64,000 bases of DNA, taken from NCBI RefSeq assembly GCF_001552255.1, contig NZ_BCQV01000002.1, forward strand, positions 86,288 to 150,287, given 5' to 3'. Under the pieces are notes generated by a model that was not told where the DNA came from, ran no database searches, and was given only the letters and a program-made list of their open reading frames with translations. Below are positions 25,656-33,242 of this stretch, in pieces. The position numbers and the translations under genes are program-made. Positions within the stretch are counted from its first letter, which is position 1. Each line of letters opens with the position of its first letter. Source of the stretch: Alicyclobacillus shizuokensis NBRC 103103 (GTDB taxonomy: Bacteria; Bacillota; Bacilli; Alicyclobacillales; Alicyclobacillaceae).

Positions 25656-26156
25656 TCAAGCTTCCCCCAGTTTCAGCTGGTGCCCGTAGCGTTCCACAAA
25701 CAAGGCAGCCGCTTGCTCTTGTTCAAAGCCCATCAAGCTGGTCAATTCTGGCCTGGACCCTGTGTTGTCGATTCGAAACAAAAATACCTCCAAGGCAGCG
25801 GTACCCGGGGCATAATAGGCGCCATACTCGGCTTCGCCGGTGCGGAAGTAGGCGCCAAGCGCCAATTGTTCCGTCTGCCCGCCGGGCTCCTCGACCTCGG
25901 CGAAGAATATCGGTTCAATCTCATCCAGCACGCGGTCGGTGAATAACCGCCCCGGAAACGATAAGTGCAACCCCTGCTGGCTCTGCTGGCCGATGACAAA
26001 CAATAGCCTCTCGTTGTCCCGGCGAAACCGCACCAACGCGAGATGGGCGTCTTCGTACCAAAAGGCATACACGTCCGCGTCCGTGAAGGTCAACCAAGTA
26101 GGACTCTCTATGTGGTTTGTCTCGTGATTCCCTGCGCCCATCCCGTCGGCAAGCAC
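25656..26156 (-). CDS. Hypothetical acidic protein
   Basis: About 166 residues, no family recognised. The core reads like a soluble alpha/beta protein (WLTFTDADVYAFWYEDAHL, LLFVIGQQSQQGLHLSFPG, FFAEVEEPGGQTEQLALGA). The start is uncertain: the GTG given follows GGAG by seven bases and sits 4 bp after the stop of the 40-residue ORF upstream, suggesting coupled translation; an ATG four codons later is possible. The frame is open for about 48 codons upstream, but those overlap the small ORF. Confidence 0.6.
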   Translation of the reverse strand: MLADGMGAGNHETNHIESPTWLTFTDADVYAFWYEDAHLALVRFRRDNERLLFVIGQQSQQGLHLSFPGRLFTDRVLDEIEPIFFAEVEEPGGQTEQLALGAYFRTGEAEYGAYYAPGTAALEVFLFRIDNTGSRPELTSLMGFEQEQAAALFVERYGHQLKLGEA

Positions 26157-26160
26157 GTCA

Positions 26161-26283
26161 TCACTCCGCATCCTCATGTTCTTTCGCCAAGGCTCGGTCA
26201 AAGTTCTCCTTCGTCTCCGAGGCACAGATATACAGCATGAAGAGGGTGGCAAGCGCCGCCACCGCCATACCGAGCAGTCCCAT
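26161..26283 (-). CDS. Small single-helix membrane protein (40 aa)
   Basis: Reads MGLLGMAVAALATLFMLYIC followed by an acidic/basic tail (ASETKENFDRALAKEHEDAE). One N-terminal membrane helix and a charged cytoplasmic or external tail. A GGGGG stretch lies upstream as a weak ribosome binding site. Its stop is 4 bp before the next gene on the same strand. No function known. Confidence 0.5.
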   Translation of the reverse strand: MGLLGMAVAALATLFMLYICASETKENFDRALAKEHEDAE

Positions 26284-26406
26284 AAGCAGCCCCCGCTCAC
26301 CGTTTTACGTATAGAATACTGATGATTCTGTTCGAGGTCAATCTACGGTCTCGAGGCAAACCCCTTCGGCGAGGAAAATGTCTGAAATGAATAACTGTCA
26401 CTCCTT

Positions 26407-26441
26407 TACTCTATGTATTATCGTTCTACTCTATGTATTAT
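26407..26441 (+). promoter_or_regulatory. Two 15-bp direct repeats before the ABC exporter operon
   Basis: The 15-mer TACTCTATGTATTAT occurs at 26407-26421 and again at 26427-26441, exactly 20 bp apart, 62 bp upstream of the ABC ATPase start. Each copy contains a -10-like TATTAT. Two identical copies two helical turns apart are what a dimeric regulator would bind. Confidence 0.55.
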
Positions 26442-26502
26442 ACTTCTGTTTGTACCTTTTGAATTTCCAGTTACAAAACGCGTACGAAAAGAGGGGGCAT
26501 GC

Positions 26503-27450
26503 ATGCTGAAGGTACAAGATCTGGTCAAAACGTACCAGAGTAAGGATGGGCGCAAGGTTCCAGCGGTGCGGAGGATTTCATTTCAACTCCAGCCGGGCTC
26601 CATACTCGCTTTTCTCGGGCCCAATGGGGCCGGCAAAACCAGCACCATCAAGATGATTGCCGGCTTGGTGCGTCCGGACAGCGGCGACGTCACAGTTGCC
26701 GGACACAGCATCACAAAGCGCCCCAGGCAAGCATTATCCCATGTCGGCGCCGTGCTGGAAGGCAGCAGAAACCTGTATTGGCGCCTTACCCCACTCGAAA
26801 ACTTCGAATACTGGGGCGGCATCCGCGGTCTCAATAGAAAAGAATCGAGAGACCGGGGTCGCGAGTTGATGAAGGCCTTCGGCTTGGAAGGAAAGCTGGG
26901 CGCTACTGTGCAACAGCTCAGCCGAGGCATGCAGCAGCAGGTGGCAATCTGTGCAGCGCTGATTCACCGCCCGCGCCTCCTGTTGTTGGACGAACCCACA
27001 CTGGGGCTGGATTTGCAAGCGTCGGACAGGATCTTGTCATACGTACTCGGCCTGGCACACGACCAGGGCGTCGCAGTCCTCTTGACCACGCACCAGATGG
27101 AAGTGGCGCAGGCTTTGGCCGACCAGGTGGCCATCATTCAGCATGGGCAATTAATCCTGAAGGGGAAAAAATCAGAAGTCCTCGATATGTACGCAGACGA
27201 CTGGTACGTTTTGGAGTTGGTCTCACCGCCAGACCGCGCAACGCGGGACAAATTGAACTCCGTCGCGGCTGAATGGATTTCCGACACTACCTGTCGTTTC
27301 ATCCTCGAGAATCCGAGTCAACTTCATGCTTTGGTTGCGGACCTCAAGCCCATCCCCATTGTCCGCATTGTCCGCGACTTTCCAGACCTGGGCACAGTGT
27401 TTCGCAGTCATGTGCAAGAGCTCCCTGACCGCCAGGAGGTCGAGGCATAA
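26503..27450 (+). CDS. ABC transporter ATP-binding protein (ABC-2 exporter)
   Basis: A 315-residue ATPase of the DrrA/NatA class. Walker A GPNGAGKTST (near residue 42), the signature LSRGMQQQ, Walker B LLLLDEPTLGLD and the switch His in LLTTHQM are all present, with a C-terminal extension of about 90 residues. It works with the permease whose ATG overlaps its stop (TAATG). The substrate is unknown. ATG with GAGGGGG upstream; two direct repeats lie in the promoter region. Confidence 0.93.
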   Translation: MLKVQDLVKTYQSKDGRKVPAVRRISFQLQPGSILAFLGPNGAGKTSTIKMIAGLVRPDSGDVTVAGHSITKRPRQALSHVGAVLEGSRNLYWRLTPLENFEYWGGIRGLNRKESRDRGRELMKAFGLEGKLGATVQQLSRGMQQQVAICAALIHRPRLLLLDEPTLGLDLQASDRILSYVLGLAHDQGVAVLLTTHQMEVAQALADQVAIIQHGQLILKGKKSEVLDMYADDWYVLELVSPPDRATRDKLNSVAAEWISDTTCRFILENPSQLHALVADLKPIPIVRIVRDFPDLGTVFRSHVQELPDRQEVEA

Positions 27451-28226
27451 TGTGGTCTCTCCTCGGCGCAGAGATGCGCCGCGAGTGGATTCAACTTCGG
27501 CGTTACCCGACCGAATTGGCCAGCCAGCTAGTGGTCATTGTCGCCATTTTTTACAGTCTCTTTTTGGGCGCCTCCTACATGGCCGGCACAACGACGTTTG
27601 GTAACCGTTTGAGCGATATCATCGTTGGCTATACACTCTGGACGCTGGCCATCGCGTCAGTTGACGTGATGGGCTGGACCATCGCCACTGAGGCACTGAA
27701 CGGCACCCTGGAACAAATTTTTCTAAGCCCCTACGGAGCGCGCTGCATTCTCCTCGCTCGCAACGCAGTCAATGTCATCTTCAACCTCATCTTCAGCGCG
27801 TTTACCCTACTCATCATCATGGCCCTCACGGGGCGGTGGCTGACCATCTCACCGTGGGACCTGCTGCCTGGTTTTCTGATGACGGTTGCCGCCATGGGTT
27901 TGGGATTCTTGGTCGCCAGCGCGACGATCCTTGTGAAACGCTCCAACCAATTGCTCAATTTGCTTCAGTTCGTTTTGTTATTTCTCGTCATGTCTCCGTT
28001 CGGCAGCCTGCCCGGTGCCTGGCATCTGGTCTCTCTTGTCGTGCCGTTCGCCCCGATGGTGACGCTGCTGCGCCACATGATGACACACGGCGTTCCACTG
28101 TGGAGCGACAGTCAGTGGCTGTACTTTTCCATCACAAATGCCGCTGTGTGGTTTCTCATCGGACTTGCCGTGTTTTCTGTGGCTGAGCGGCGTGCGCGCA
28201 AACAAGGCGTCCTGGGCCATTATTGA
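27450..28226 (+). CDS. ABC-2 type transporter permease
   Basis: A 258-residue protein with six predicted membrane helices (for example LVVIVAIFYSLFLGASYM and LIFSAFTLLIIMALTG) and the ABC-2 signature region around GTLEQIFLSPYGA. It partners the ATPase encoded upstream; start and stop overlap by one base, indicating coupled translation. The exported substrate is not evident. Confidence 0.88.
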   Translation: MWSLLGAEMRREWIQLRRYPTELASQLVVIVAIFYSLFLGASYMAGTTTFGNRLSDIIVGYTLWTLAIASVDVMGWTIATEALNGTLEQIFLSPYGARCILLARNAVNVIFNLIFSAFTLLIIMALTGRWLTISPWDLLPGFLMTVAAMGLGFLVASATILVKRSNQLLNLLQFVLLFLVMSPFGSLPGAWHLVSLVVPFAPMVTLLRHMMTHGVPLWSDSQWLYFSITNAAVWFLIGLAVFSVAERRARKQGVLGHY

Positions 28227-28284
28227 TGGTTGGATGACAGCCCGGACACCGGAGAACTTGCCGCCTGCCATCCAAGTGTCCTTT

Positions 28285-28313
28285 TTGACCGACCCTTTGC
28301 TTGGCTTTATAAT
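28285..28313 (+). promoter_or_regulatory. Sigma-A type promoter
   Basis: TTGACC and a perfect TATAAT with 17-bp spacing, about 97 bp before the start of the 71-residue membrane protein gene. Confidence 0.8.
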
Positions 28314-28409
28314 GAATGTCAAGAGTCAAACTGGATACGGATTTCTGTGGCTGCATCGCTTTTGTTTTGTGACCGCACGGTGCAAACCTTCGCGGAAGGA
28401 GTGACCGGC

Positions 28410-28625
28410 ATGTTCAGGTGGACCAAGAGCCAATGGGTGCGCTACAGCCTGTACGCCTTGTTGTTCCTGTTTGTCATCCTGGGAGTCAGTCTGCATTCCT
28501 ATCCGCTGCTCATTGCCTTGATTGTTGTTGGCATTGCGTTGGCTGTGCTGGCGGACAAAATGGAAAACGCCCCCAGCGATCCGTACAAGCGTTTTAATGA
28601 CCAGCACCATCGCCTGCATCACTGA
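28410..28625 (+). CDS. Small membrane protein (71 aa)
   Basis: Starts MFRWTKSQWVRYSLYALL. Two hydrophobic segments (YALLFLFVILGVSL and LLIALIVVGIALAVLA) followed by a charged C-terminus ending HHRLHH. GGAAGGAG lies eight bases before the ATG. It shares a promoter with the ylbF-family gene that follows after 20 bp. No family recognised; the His-rich tail could bind metal, but that is only a suggestion. Confidence 0.65.
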   Translation: MFRWTKSQWVRYSLYALLFLFVILGVSLHSYPLLIALIVVGIALAVLADKMENAPSDPYKRFNDQHHRLHH

Positions 28626-28645
28626 CCGCCACGGGAGGCTTATGA

Positions 28646-29014
28646 ATGGACCGCAATGAACTGTGGGTACAAGCCGAAGAGCTGGCGGACATGATTCTGC
28701 AAACCCCGGAAATTCAGCGCTACCAACAAGCAGAAGCCAGGCTACAGGAGCATCCACAGGCTCAGTCCCTGATGCGCCGCTTGCGCTCACTCCACGAACA
28801 AATTAAGGAATTTACCGTCCGCAAGGTTCCAGAAGCGTACTACCGCCACCTGACACAGGAATCCGAGGCGGTTCTTCAAGAGTTGGAACAAATTCCTGTG
28901 GTGCGTGAATTCCAACAGGCTCAATCCGCAGTCAATGACCTACTGCAAGCGGTCACCGAACGTCTGGGTCAGGCTGTACAGGAGCGAATGACCGATACCT
29001 CTGACAGTCCATGA
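28646..29014 (+). CDS. YlbF/YmcA (RicF/RicA) family regulator
   Basis: A 122-residue all-helical protein (MDRNELWVQAEELADMILQ, then EIQRYQQAEARLQEHPQAQ). The family members YlbF, YmcA and YaaT form the Ric complex, which directs RNase Y-dependent mRNA maturation and influences sporulation and competence in Bacillus. Which paralogue this is cannot be told from the sequence; it is not beside miaB or cotE. RBS GGGAGG. Confidence 0.82.
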   Translation: MDRNELWVQAEELADMILQTPEIQRYQQAEARLQEHPQAQSLMRRLRSLHEQIKEFTVRKVPEAYYRHLTQESEAVLQELEQIPVVREFQQAQSAVNDLLQAVTERLGQAVQERMTDTSDSP

Positions 29015-29119
29015 CGAGCGCCTAGCCGGCCCATGAGCGGGCAGGTTTGTGTTTCCAGGCGGAGCATGATAGTATGAGGGCATTCTCCTCAAACGGAACG
29101 AGAAAGAAGGAATGGGCCG

Positions 29120-29434
29120 ATGACGGAACATGAACATGAGCACCACGACCATGATCACGAACACGAGACCGAAGAAGTCATTGTGCTTCAAGATGAAGAT
29201 GGAAACGAGCACAATTTTATCTTGAGTGACTTCATCTCGGTCGAAGATAAGGATTACGCGGTTCTGCTGCCGGCTGACGAAGACGATGACGAGGGCGTCA
29301 TCATGAGACTCGACGGCGAAGATGGAGACGAGGTCGTCTTGGCCATAATCGAGGACGAAGAAGAATGGCAAAAAGTTGTCGATGCCTACAACGAGTCTCT
29401 GTTGTCGGATGACGACGACGAAGACCTCGAATAA
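29120..29434 (+). CDS. DUF1292 protein with His-rich N-terminus (YrzB-like)
   Basis: A 104-residue very acidic protein of the DUF1292 family (VIVLQDEDGNEHNFILSDFI, then DYAVLLPADED). The first 15 residues alternate His, Glu and Asp (EHEHEHHDHDHEHE), a pattern typical of metal-chelating tails. In Bacillus the homologue yrzB lies beside yrrK; here the neighbour is the manganese riboswitch/TerC unit. Metal buffering is inference only. Confidence 0.82.
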   Translation: MTEHEHEHHDHDHEHETEEVIVLQDEDGNEHNFILSDFISVEDKDYAVLLPADEDDDEGVIMRLDGEDGDEVVLAIIEDEEEWQKVVDAYNESLLSDDDDEDLE

Positions 29435-29460
29435 AGAACCCTATACTGCTGTGAAGCGGC

Positions 29461-29494
29461 GCGCTGGAGACACGTTCTGCAGCAGCGCCCTATT
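29461..29494 (+). terminator. Weak terminator-like hairpin after the DUF1292 gene
   Basis: GCGCTG/CAGCGC stem with a 16-nt loop followed by CCTATTTTCTT. The stem is short and the U-tract interrupted. Confidence 0.35.
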
Positions 29495-29547
29495 TTCTTG
29501 TTCCGCCCACTTTACACGTCTCCCCACCCACCATGTGCTTGTCCCGG

Positions 29548-29576
29548 TTGACAGTTGGCTGGATGGCCTCTATTGT
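29548..29576 (+). promoter_or_regulatory. Promoter of the manganese riboswitch-terC unit
   Basis: A perfect -35 TTGACA and -10 TATTGT with 17-bp spacing, placing the transcript start near 29583, about 50 nt before the aptamer. Confidence 0.82.
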
Positions 29577-29629
29577 TTATAGGAGGACAGGCAGCGATGT
29601 TGCTAACCGGGCGAGTTGCAAACAAACAG

Positions 29630-29812
29630 ATCCTGTAGGGGAGTAGCTGCCGCGAAGGCTGGATTCGCGGACGAAGTGTGCCGTCAATACGGTGCGGTGT
29701 ACGGCATTTGGAGCCTGCTGGTTCCAAAGGTCCCGCACCCGGCGCCTTACATAGCATCGGGACAGCCTGTGAAGTTGTTCGCAGTCCCGGTCCTGTGAGC
29801 GAGACTTACAGT
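29630..29812 (+). ncRNA. yybP-ykoY (manganese) riboswitch aptamer
   Basis: The segment has the conserved loop elements of this class: GTAGGGGAGTAGCTG at the 5' side, CCGTCAATACGG in the middle and GAGCGAGACTTAC at the 3' side. In this class Mn2+ binds between the two loops and turns expression on. The spacing between halves is longer than in short representatives, with extra hairpins around 29700-29790. The downstream gene is TerC-family, the classical partner. Boundaries are approximate. Confidence 0.85.
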
Positions 29813-29893
29813 CTGATGGAATATGGTGGTCGGTACGTGCCCATTGCGCAAAACGGGCAGACTGACCTTCATCAGACTGTGGTCTCGCTTTTT
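29798..29893 (+). terminator. Riboswitch-controlled terminator before terC
   Basis: AGCGAGAC and CAGTCTGATG pair with CATCAGACTG and GTCTCGCT, forming an 18-bp interrupted stem over a long loop, followed by five T. The 5' arm overlaps the 3' strand of the aptamer, the arrangement needed for metal-dependent antitermination. Confidence 0.82.
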
Positions 29894-29935
29894 GGTGTCA
29901 TCGTACACCCGGCGTACTCCGGGAGGAGGATTCCT

Positions 29936-30667
29936 ATGAATTGGTACTTGCTCGTATTGAATGTCGTTCTGGTCAATATCATCCTGTCCGGAGACAACGC
30001 GCTCGCCATCTCTCTTGCCGCCGACAGGCTGCCGCCAACGATGCGCAAACGAGCCATTGTACTGGGCAGCATCTTGGCCATCGTGCTGTTGATAGGATTC
30101 ACCGCCCTCGGCACGTTCATCATCCAAATTCCGGTCCTGAAAAGCGCCGCCGGTGCGCTCTTGATGTGGATTGCGCTGCGCTTGGCGACGGAACGGCTTC
30201 ACAAGCCCAGGGACGATTCGCGGGAAACACGGAGCGCTGTGCCTAATCGGCTTTGGAAAGCCATCGGTACCATAGCGGTGGCTGATCTATGCATGGAACT
30301 GGACAACGCGATGGCTATGCTGGGAGCCGCGCATGGACGATTGAGTGTGTTGCTGGCCGGCTTTCTCTGCACGATTCCGTTTCTGATCTTGGGCAGCCAA
30401 GTGATTGCCAAGGTGTTTGACAAGCTGCCGTGGATTGTCTTCCCAGCCGCCGGTTACATCGCATGGATTGCCGGGAACATGATAGCGGACGACGCGGTCT
30501 ACGCGCATCTATCCTGGAACCCCATGCTCCAGCGGTGGCTACCTCTGTTCTGCATGTTGGTGTTCGCCTGCATCATCGCCATCTCCGCTTGGCGAGGTAG
30601 GCGGTCCAAACGCAGGTTTCAAGCAGCGTTGCAGAAATCCCATCCCCTCGACAGGTTGGCCAAGTAA
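29936..30667 (+). CDS. TerC-family membrane protein (YkoY/YjbE type), probable Mn2+ exporter
   Basis: A 243-residue integral membrane protein with the family motif VNIILSGDNALAISLA (conserved Asp/Asn in helix 1) and the repeated ADLCMELDNAMAM in the second half. About seven membrane helices. TerC proteins under yybP-ykoY control export manganese, in part to metallate secreted proteins; the riboswitch upstream supports this. ATG with GGGAGGAGG eight bases before it. A basic C-terminal tail follows the last helix. Confidence 0.9.
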   Translation: MNWYLLVLNVVLVNIILSGDNALAISLAADRLPPTMRKRAIVLGSILAIVLLIGFTALGTFIIQIPVLKSAAGALLMWIALRLATERLHKPRDDSRETRSAVPNRLWKAIGTIAVADLCMELDNAMAMLGAAHGRLSVLLAGFLCTIPFLILGSQVIAKVFDKLPWIVFPAAGYIAWIAGNMIADDAVYAHLSWNPMLQRWLPLFCMLVFACIIAISAWRGRRSKRRFQAALQKSHPLDRLAK

Positions 30668-30760
30668 GCGACAGGTGCCAAAGCGAGATGTCCCGTTATC
30701 CCCTGACCCTACATTCTGCAAAAACTGGGCGTCCAGGACAGAACTCAGGTGGTGTCTGTC

Positions 30761-30863
30761 GCCGCGCGCGCTCAGCTCCTGATACGCGGCCTCGACGTCC
30801 TCGCAGGTGAAGTGCGCCATCGTGATTGGACACCGGAATACTGACAAAACGAACGCGAATCAT
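30761..30863 (-). pseudogene. VOC (glyoxalase/bleomycin resistance) pseudogene with internal deletion
   Basis: From an ATG that overlaps the stop of the upstream gene (ATGA) the frame reads MIRVRFVSIPVSNHDGA, the start of a VOC protein. The frame then changes, and the other frame reads AHFTCEDVEAAYQELSARG, a typical later part of the same fold. About 60-70 residues of the middle and the C-terminus are missing. It was probably once the second gene of an operon with the glycosidase-like gene. Confidence 0.65.
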
Positions 30864-31897
30864 GGATTATCCCCTTTCCCGTAGTGACGTGCGACCGCGT
30901 AAAATGCTTGCTTACGTTCCCATCGCGGATGCCGCGAGGTCGTATCGTTTCCGCTGGGCCAGGTACGTACCAAGCTGTAGCTGGCGGTGTCCAAGTCGTA
31001 ACGCGGATCGATATTCGAAGGATAACTGGGACTGACAAATGTGTAGACGAAGGCACCGTCGACTCCCTCTTTGTCGAATAGCTCCAGCAGCTCGGTCAGG
31101 TACTGTGCCTGCACGCTCTCGTCACGTATAAGCGGCTTGCCGAGGCGCCAAGGTGTGGATTGCCGATTGACCACCATCCACCCCATGCCACCGAGGTCGT
31201 CTGCGCCGGCATACGTGCAGCATCCGAATTCGGTCACGACAACGGGCTTGCCGCACCGCTTGTACTTGCGAATGAGGCCGGGGAACTCCTTCTTATTGGT
31301 CCCGTCGCGGTAAGCGTCGATGCCGACGATGTCGAAGTTATGCCAATCGATATCTTCCCACAGCCCCGATGCGTAGGCCAATGGACCGGCGAAGCGGCGA
31401 CGCACCTCCTTCGCGGTGCGGGCCAAGAAGGTGTTTAAACGCTCTTCGGGCGATCCGTTTGCGAGCATGTCAGCGGTCCAACGCGAAGGATCAGACAACA
31501 ATGCCAGGCGGTCAAGCAGGCTATCTCCGGGGATCAGACCGGACATGAAGACGCTCAGCTCGCACCCCAGCACGAGCACCACTTGACTGCCCACCTTGCG
31601 CAGGTCCTCACAGGCCGAGGCAGCCTCAAGCATACACTGGAATGTCTCTTGCTCGTTGGCATTGTGAACCGATGGGGAAAGCCAAACCTCCAATCCGTGT
31701 CGACATGCAGCACCTGCGGCCAGCTTCAGCCGCTCGATATCCTGACCGGTGATGCGAACGGCATTGCAATGCAATTCCTTCGCAATCACCTGCATCTCCC
31801 GCTCCACAAGGTCCAGCGGCAGCGTCTCGCGTGTGAGCCCACCATTGATGATGGGTGTTCCAACGTCGTAGGTAACACCTCGGATTCGCAGGTTCAT
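30860..31897 (-). CDS. TIM-barrel glycoside hydrolase-like protein
   Basis: A 345-residue protein. It looks like a (beta/alpha)8 barrel of glycosidase clan A: LVLGCELSVFMSG and KPVVVTEFGCCTYAG carry two well-placed Glu residues where acid/base and nucleophile lie in that clan, and the WEDIDWHNFDIVGIDAYRD segment is typical. Homologues in databases have at times been labelled abortive infection protein without evidence known to me. No signal peptide, so cytoplasmic. AAAGGG lies upstream of the ATG. The substrate is not known. Confidence 0.7.
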   Translation of the reverse strand: MNLRIRGVTYDVGTPIINGGLTRETLPLDLVEREMQVIAKELHCNAVRITGQDIERLKLAAGAACRHGLEVWLSPSVHNANEQETFQCMLEAASACEDLRKVGSQVVLVLGCELSVFMSGLIPGDSLLDRLALLSDPSRWTADMLANGSPEERLNTFLARTAKEVRRRFAGPLAYASGLWEDIDWHNFDIVGIDAYRDGTNKKEFPGLIRKYKRCGKPVVVTEFGCCTYAGADDLGGMGWMVVNRQSTPWRLGKPLIRDESVQAQYLTELLELFDKEGVDGAFVYTFVSPSYPSNIDPRYDLDTASYSLVRTWPSGNDTTSRHPRWERKQAFYAVARHYGKGDNP

Positions 31898-32182
31898 AGC
31901 CTGACAACACCCTTTCGCAATTCGATACCTTTGCCATATCGTCAGGATGCAGGGACTTATCGGGGGAGCTGTTGCCCCAATTATACGGATTATATCGTAC
32001 CATTGTTTTCACTCTGGGTCTTCGATACATATTCCTCAGAATCGCGCTCGACAGAAGCTCCGGCAAGCGATGTCCCACATACCGGAAATGAGGTGCTACC
32101 AGGACGTGGTGTCCCATCTACGGAGTGAACACGATGTCCGGTCCCTTGTGTTCTCCTTGCGTACAAACTGGCAATCAAGCTG
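31898..32182. other. Intergenic region between divergent genes
   Basis: About 285 bp between the glycosidase-like gene and the next plus-strand promoter. AT-richer than the flanks; a TATAAT hexamer (minus strand near 31990) may be a -10 for the glycosidase-like gene, but no matching -35 is seen. No ORF supported. Confidence 0.4.
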
Positions 32183-32211
32183 TTGTCGCACTTGTTAACT
32201 TCGTTTAGAAT
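32183..32211 (+). promoter_or_regulatory. Sigma-A type promoter
   Basis: TTGTCG and TAGAAT with 17-bp spacing, followed by AAGGAG and an ATG at 32241. Confidence 0.65.
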
Positions 32212-32240
32212 AAATAAAACTTCATTGTAAGGAGCATTTT

Positions 32241-32651
32241 ATGCTCACGCGCTTGACGGTCCTTCAAGGCTTCTACAACGAACTCGATCAGGTGGTGGCC
32301 ATTCTATTGTGTCAGGCGCCCCGCGTCTCCTCCAGACCCGATGTGAGCAAGCATTTCCAAGAGTTGTTACCATGCGGTAAGACCAACCACTCTTTGACGT
32401 TCATTGGAGTGAGAGCAATGTTGGCCACCTTATGGTTGTTGACCGGTGCCGTGTTCATCCTCACCCTCCTTGCGGCCTTCGCCATTCCCTCGTGGCCCGT
32501 GTTGGTGGTGTTTCTCCTCTCCCTCCTCGCGACCATCGGCTATCGCCTCACCCGCATACGGGCGGTCCCTGTCATTGCACTGACGGGAGCCTTGTTGATT
32601 TGTGCCTACGATGTCGTGATGCTCATCATAGTGCTGCACACAGCACGCTGA
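32241..32651 (+). CDS. Hypothetical membrane protein
   Basis: The long form has 136 residues and follows a good promoter and AAGGAG six bases before the ATG. Its C-terminal 77 residues hold three hydrophobic stretches (LATLWLLTGAVFILTLLAAF, VLVVFLLSLLATIGY and VIALTGALLICAYDVVML). The N-terminal 59 residues are soluble and low in conservation-like features. An internal ATG at 32418 has GGAG nine bases upstream and would give just the membrane part. Which start is used cannot be decided here. Confidence 0.55.
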   Translation: MLTRLTVLQGFYNELDQVVAILLCQAPRVSSRPDVSKHFQELLPCGKTNHSLTFIGVRAMLATLWLLTGAVFILTLLAAFAIPSWPVLVVFLLSLLATIGYRLTRIRAVPVIALTGALLICAYDVVMLIIVLHTAR

Positions 32652-32775
32652 CATGTGCCCCATTGTTTCCATGGGGCGAGGAAAACTTCTTCAGGTAAAG
32701 AGGAACGTCTTCACAACAGGCGTCTGAGAACGGGATCGGCAACAACCATTCGCTACACCAATGGCCCCAAGCCAC

Positions 32776-32804
32776 AAAAAAAGGCCGCCCACCGCTGGGC
32801 GACC
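32776..32804 (-). terminator. Terminator of the Ser-Met-Thr tRNA operon
   Basis: A 9-bp stem (GGTCGCCCA with TGGGCGGCC, one wobble) and GCGG loop followed by seven T on the minus strand, 34 bp after tRNA-Thr. Confidence 0.9.
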
Positions 32805-32837
32805 TCCCCGAAAACCTCATCGTTCCGGGCTGTTATG

Positions 32838-32912
32838 TGGAGCCACCTGTCGGATTCGAACCGACGACCTGCTCATTACGAGTGAGCCGCTCTACCCCTG
32901 AGCCAAGGTGGC
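32838..32912 (-). tRNA. tRNA-Thr (anticodon CGT)
   Basis: Full cloverleaf: GCCACCT acceptor, TTCGAATCC T-arm, anticodon loop CTCGTAA, encoded CCA. Last of three tRNAs in one operon. Confidence 0.93.
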
Positions 32913-32916
32913 ACAC

Positions 32917-32993
32917 TGGTGGCGGCGGGTGGATTCGAACCACCGACGCCACGGGTATGAACCGTGTGCTCTGACCGACTGAGCTACGCCGCC
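32917..32993 (-). tRNA. tRNA-Met (anticodon CAT), elongator type
   Basis: Acceptor GGCGGCG paired with CGCCGCC, loop TTCATAC, encoded CCA. The fully paired acceptor end marks it as elongator, unlike the initiator in the larger cluster; tRNA-Ile2 (lysidine) cannot be fully excluded. Confidence 0.88.
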
Positions 32994-32996
32994 AAC

Positions 32997-33091
32997 TGGC
33001 GGAGAGAGAGGGATTCGAACCCTCGAGGCGAGTTTAAGCCCGCCTACACGATTTCCAGTCGTGCTCCTTCGACCAACTCGGACATCTCTCC
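32997..33091 (-). tRNA. tRNA-Ser (anticodon GGA)
   Basis: A type II tRNA with long variable arm (GGCGGGCTTAAACTCGCC), acceptor GGAGAGA, loop CTGGAAA, encoded CCA. First of three in the operon. Confidence 0.93.
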
Positions 33092-33131
33092 ATAAAATGC
33101 GGCGAACAAGCCGTTTACACCGGCGAAAGTT

Positions 33132-33160
33132 ATCTTAGCACGATCCGCCCGCTTACGCAA
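33132..33160 (-). promoter_or_regulatory. Promoter of the Ser-Met-Thr tRNA operon
   Basis: Minus strand TTGCGT and TAAGAT with 17-bp spacing, 41 bp before tRNA-Ser. Confidence 0.75.
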
Positions 33161-33242
33161 CCCATATCCCAAGAGGCTCGCGCCAACCGGGCGGCGGTTG
33201 CCACCCGCCCGCCCGGACGCAGACACCTCACCGGCTGTGGCG

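Noticed and set aside
29678..29935. 86-codon in-frame extension upstream of the TerC start
   Set aside because: It lies inside the riboswitch and terminator; the ATG at 29936 has a strong ribosome binding site.
31583..32128. 181-codon plus-strand ORF across the glycosidase-like gene start
   Set aside because: Antisense over most of its length, no ribosome binding site, no motif.
32838..33091. Possible CRISPR-like or repeat array suggested by similar short segments
   Set aside because: The similarity is the shared T-arm and CCA ends of adjacent tRNA genes.
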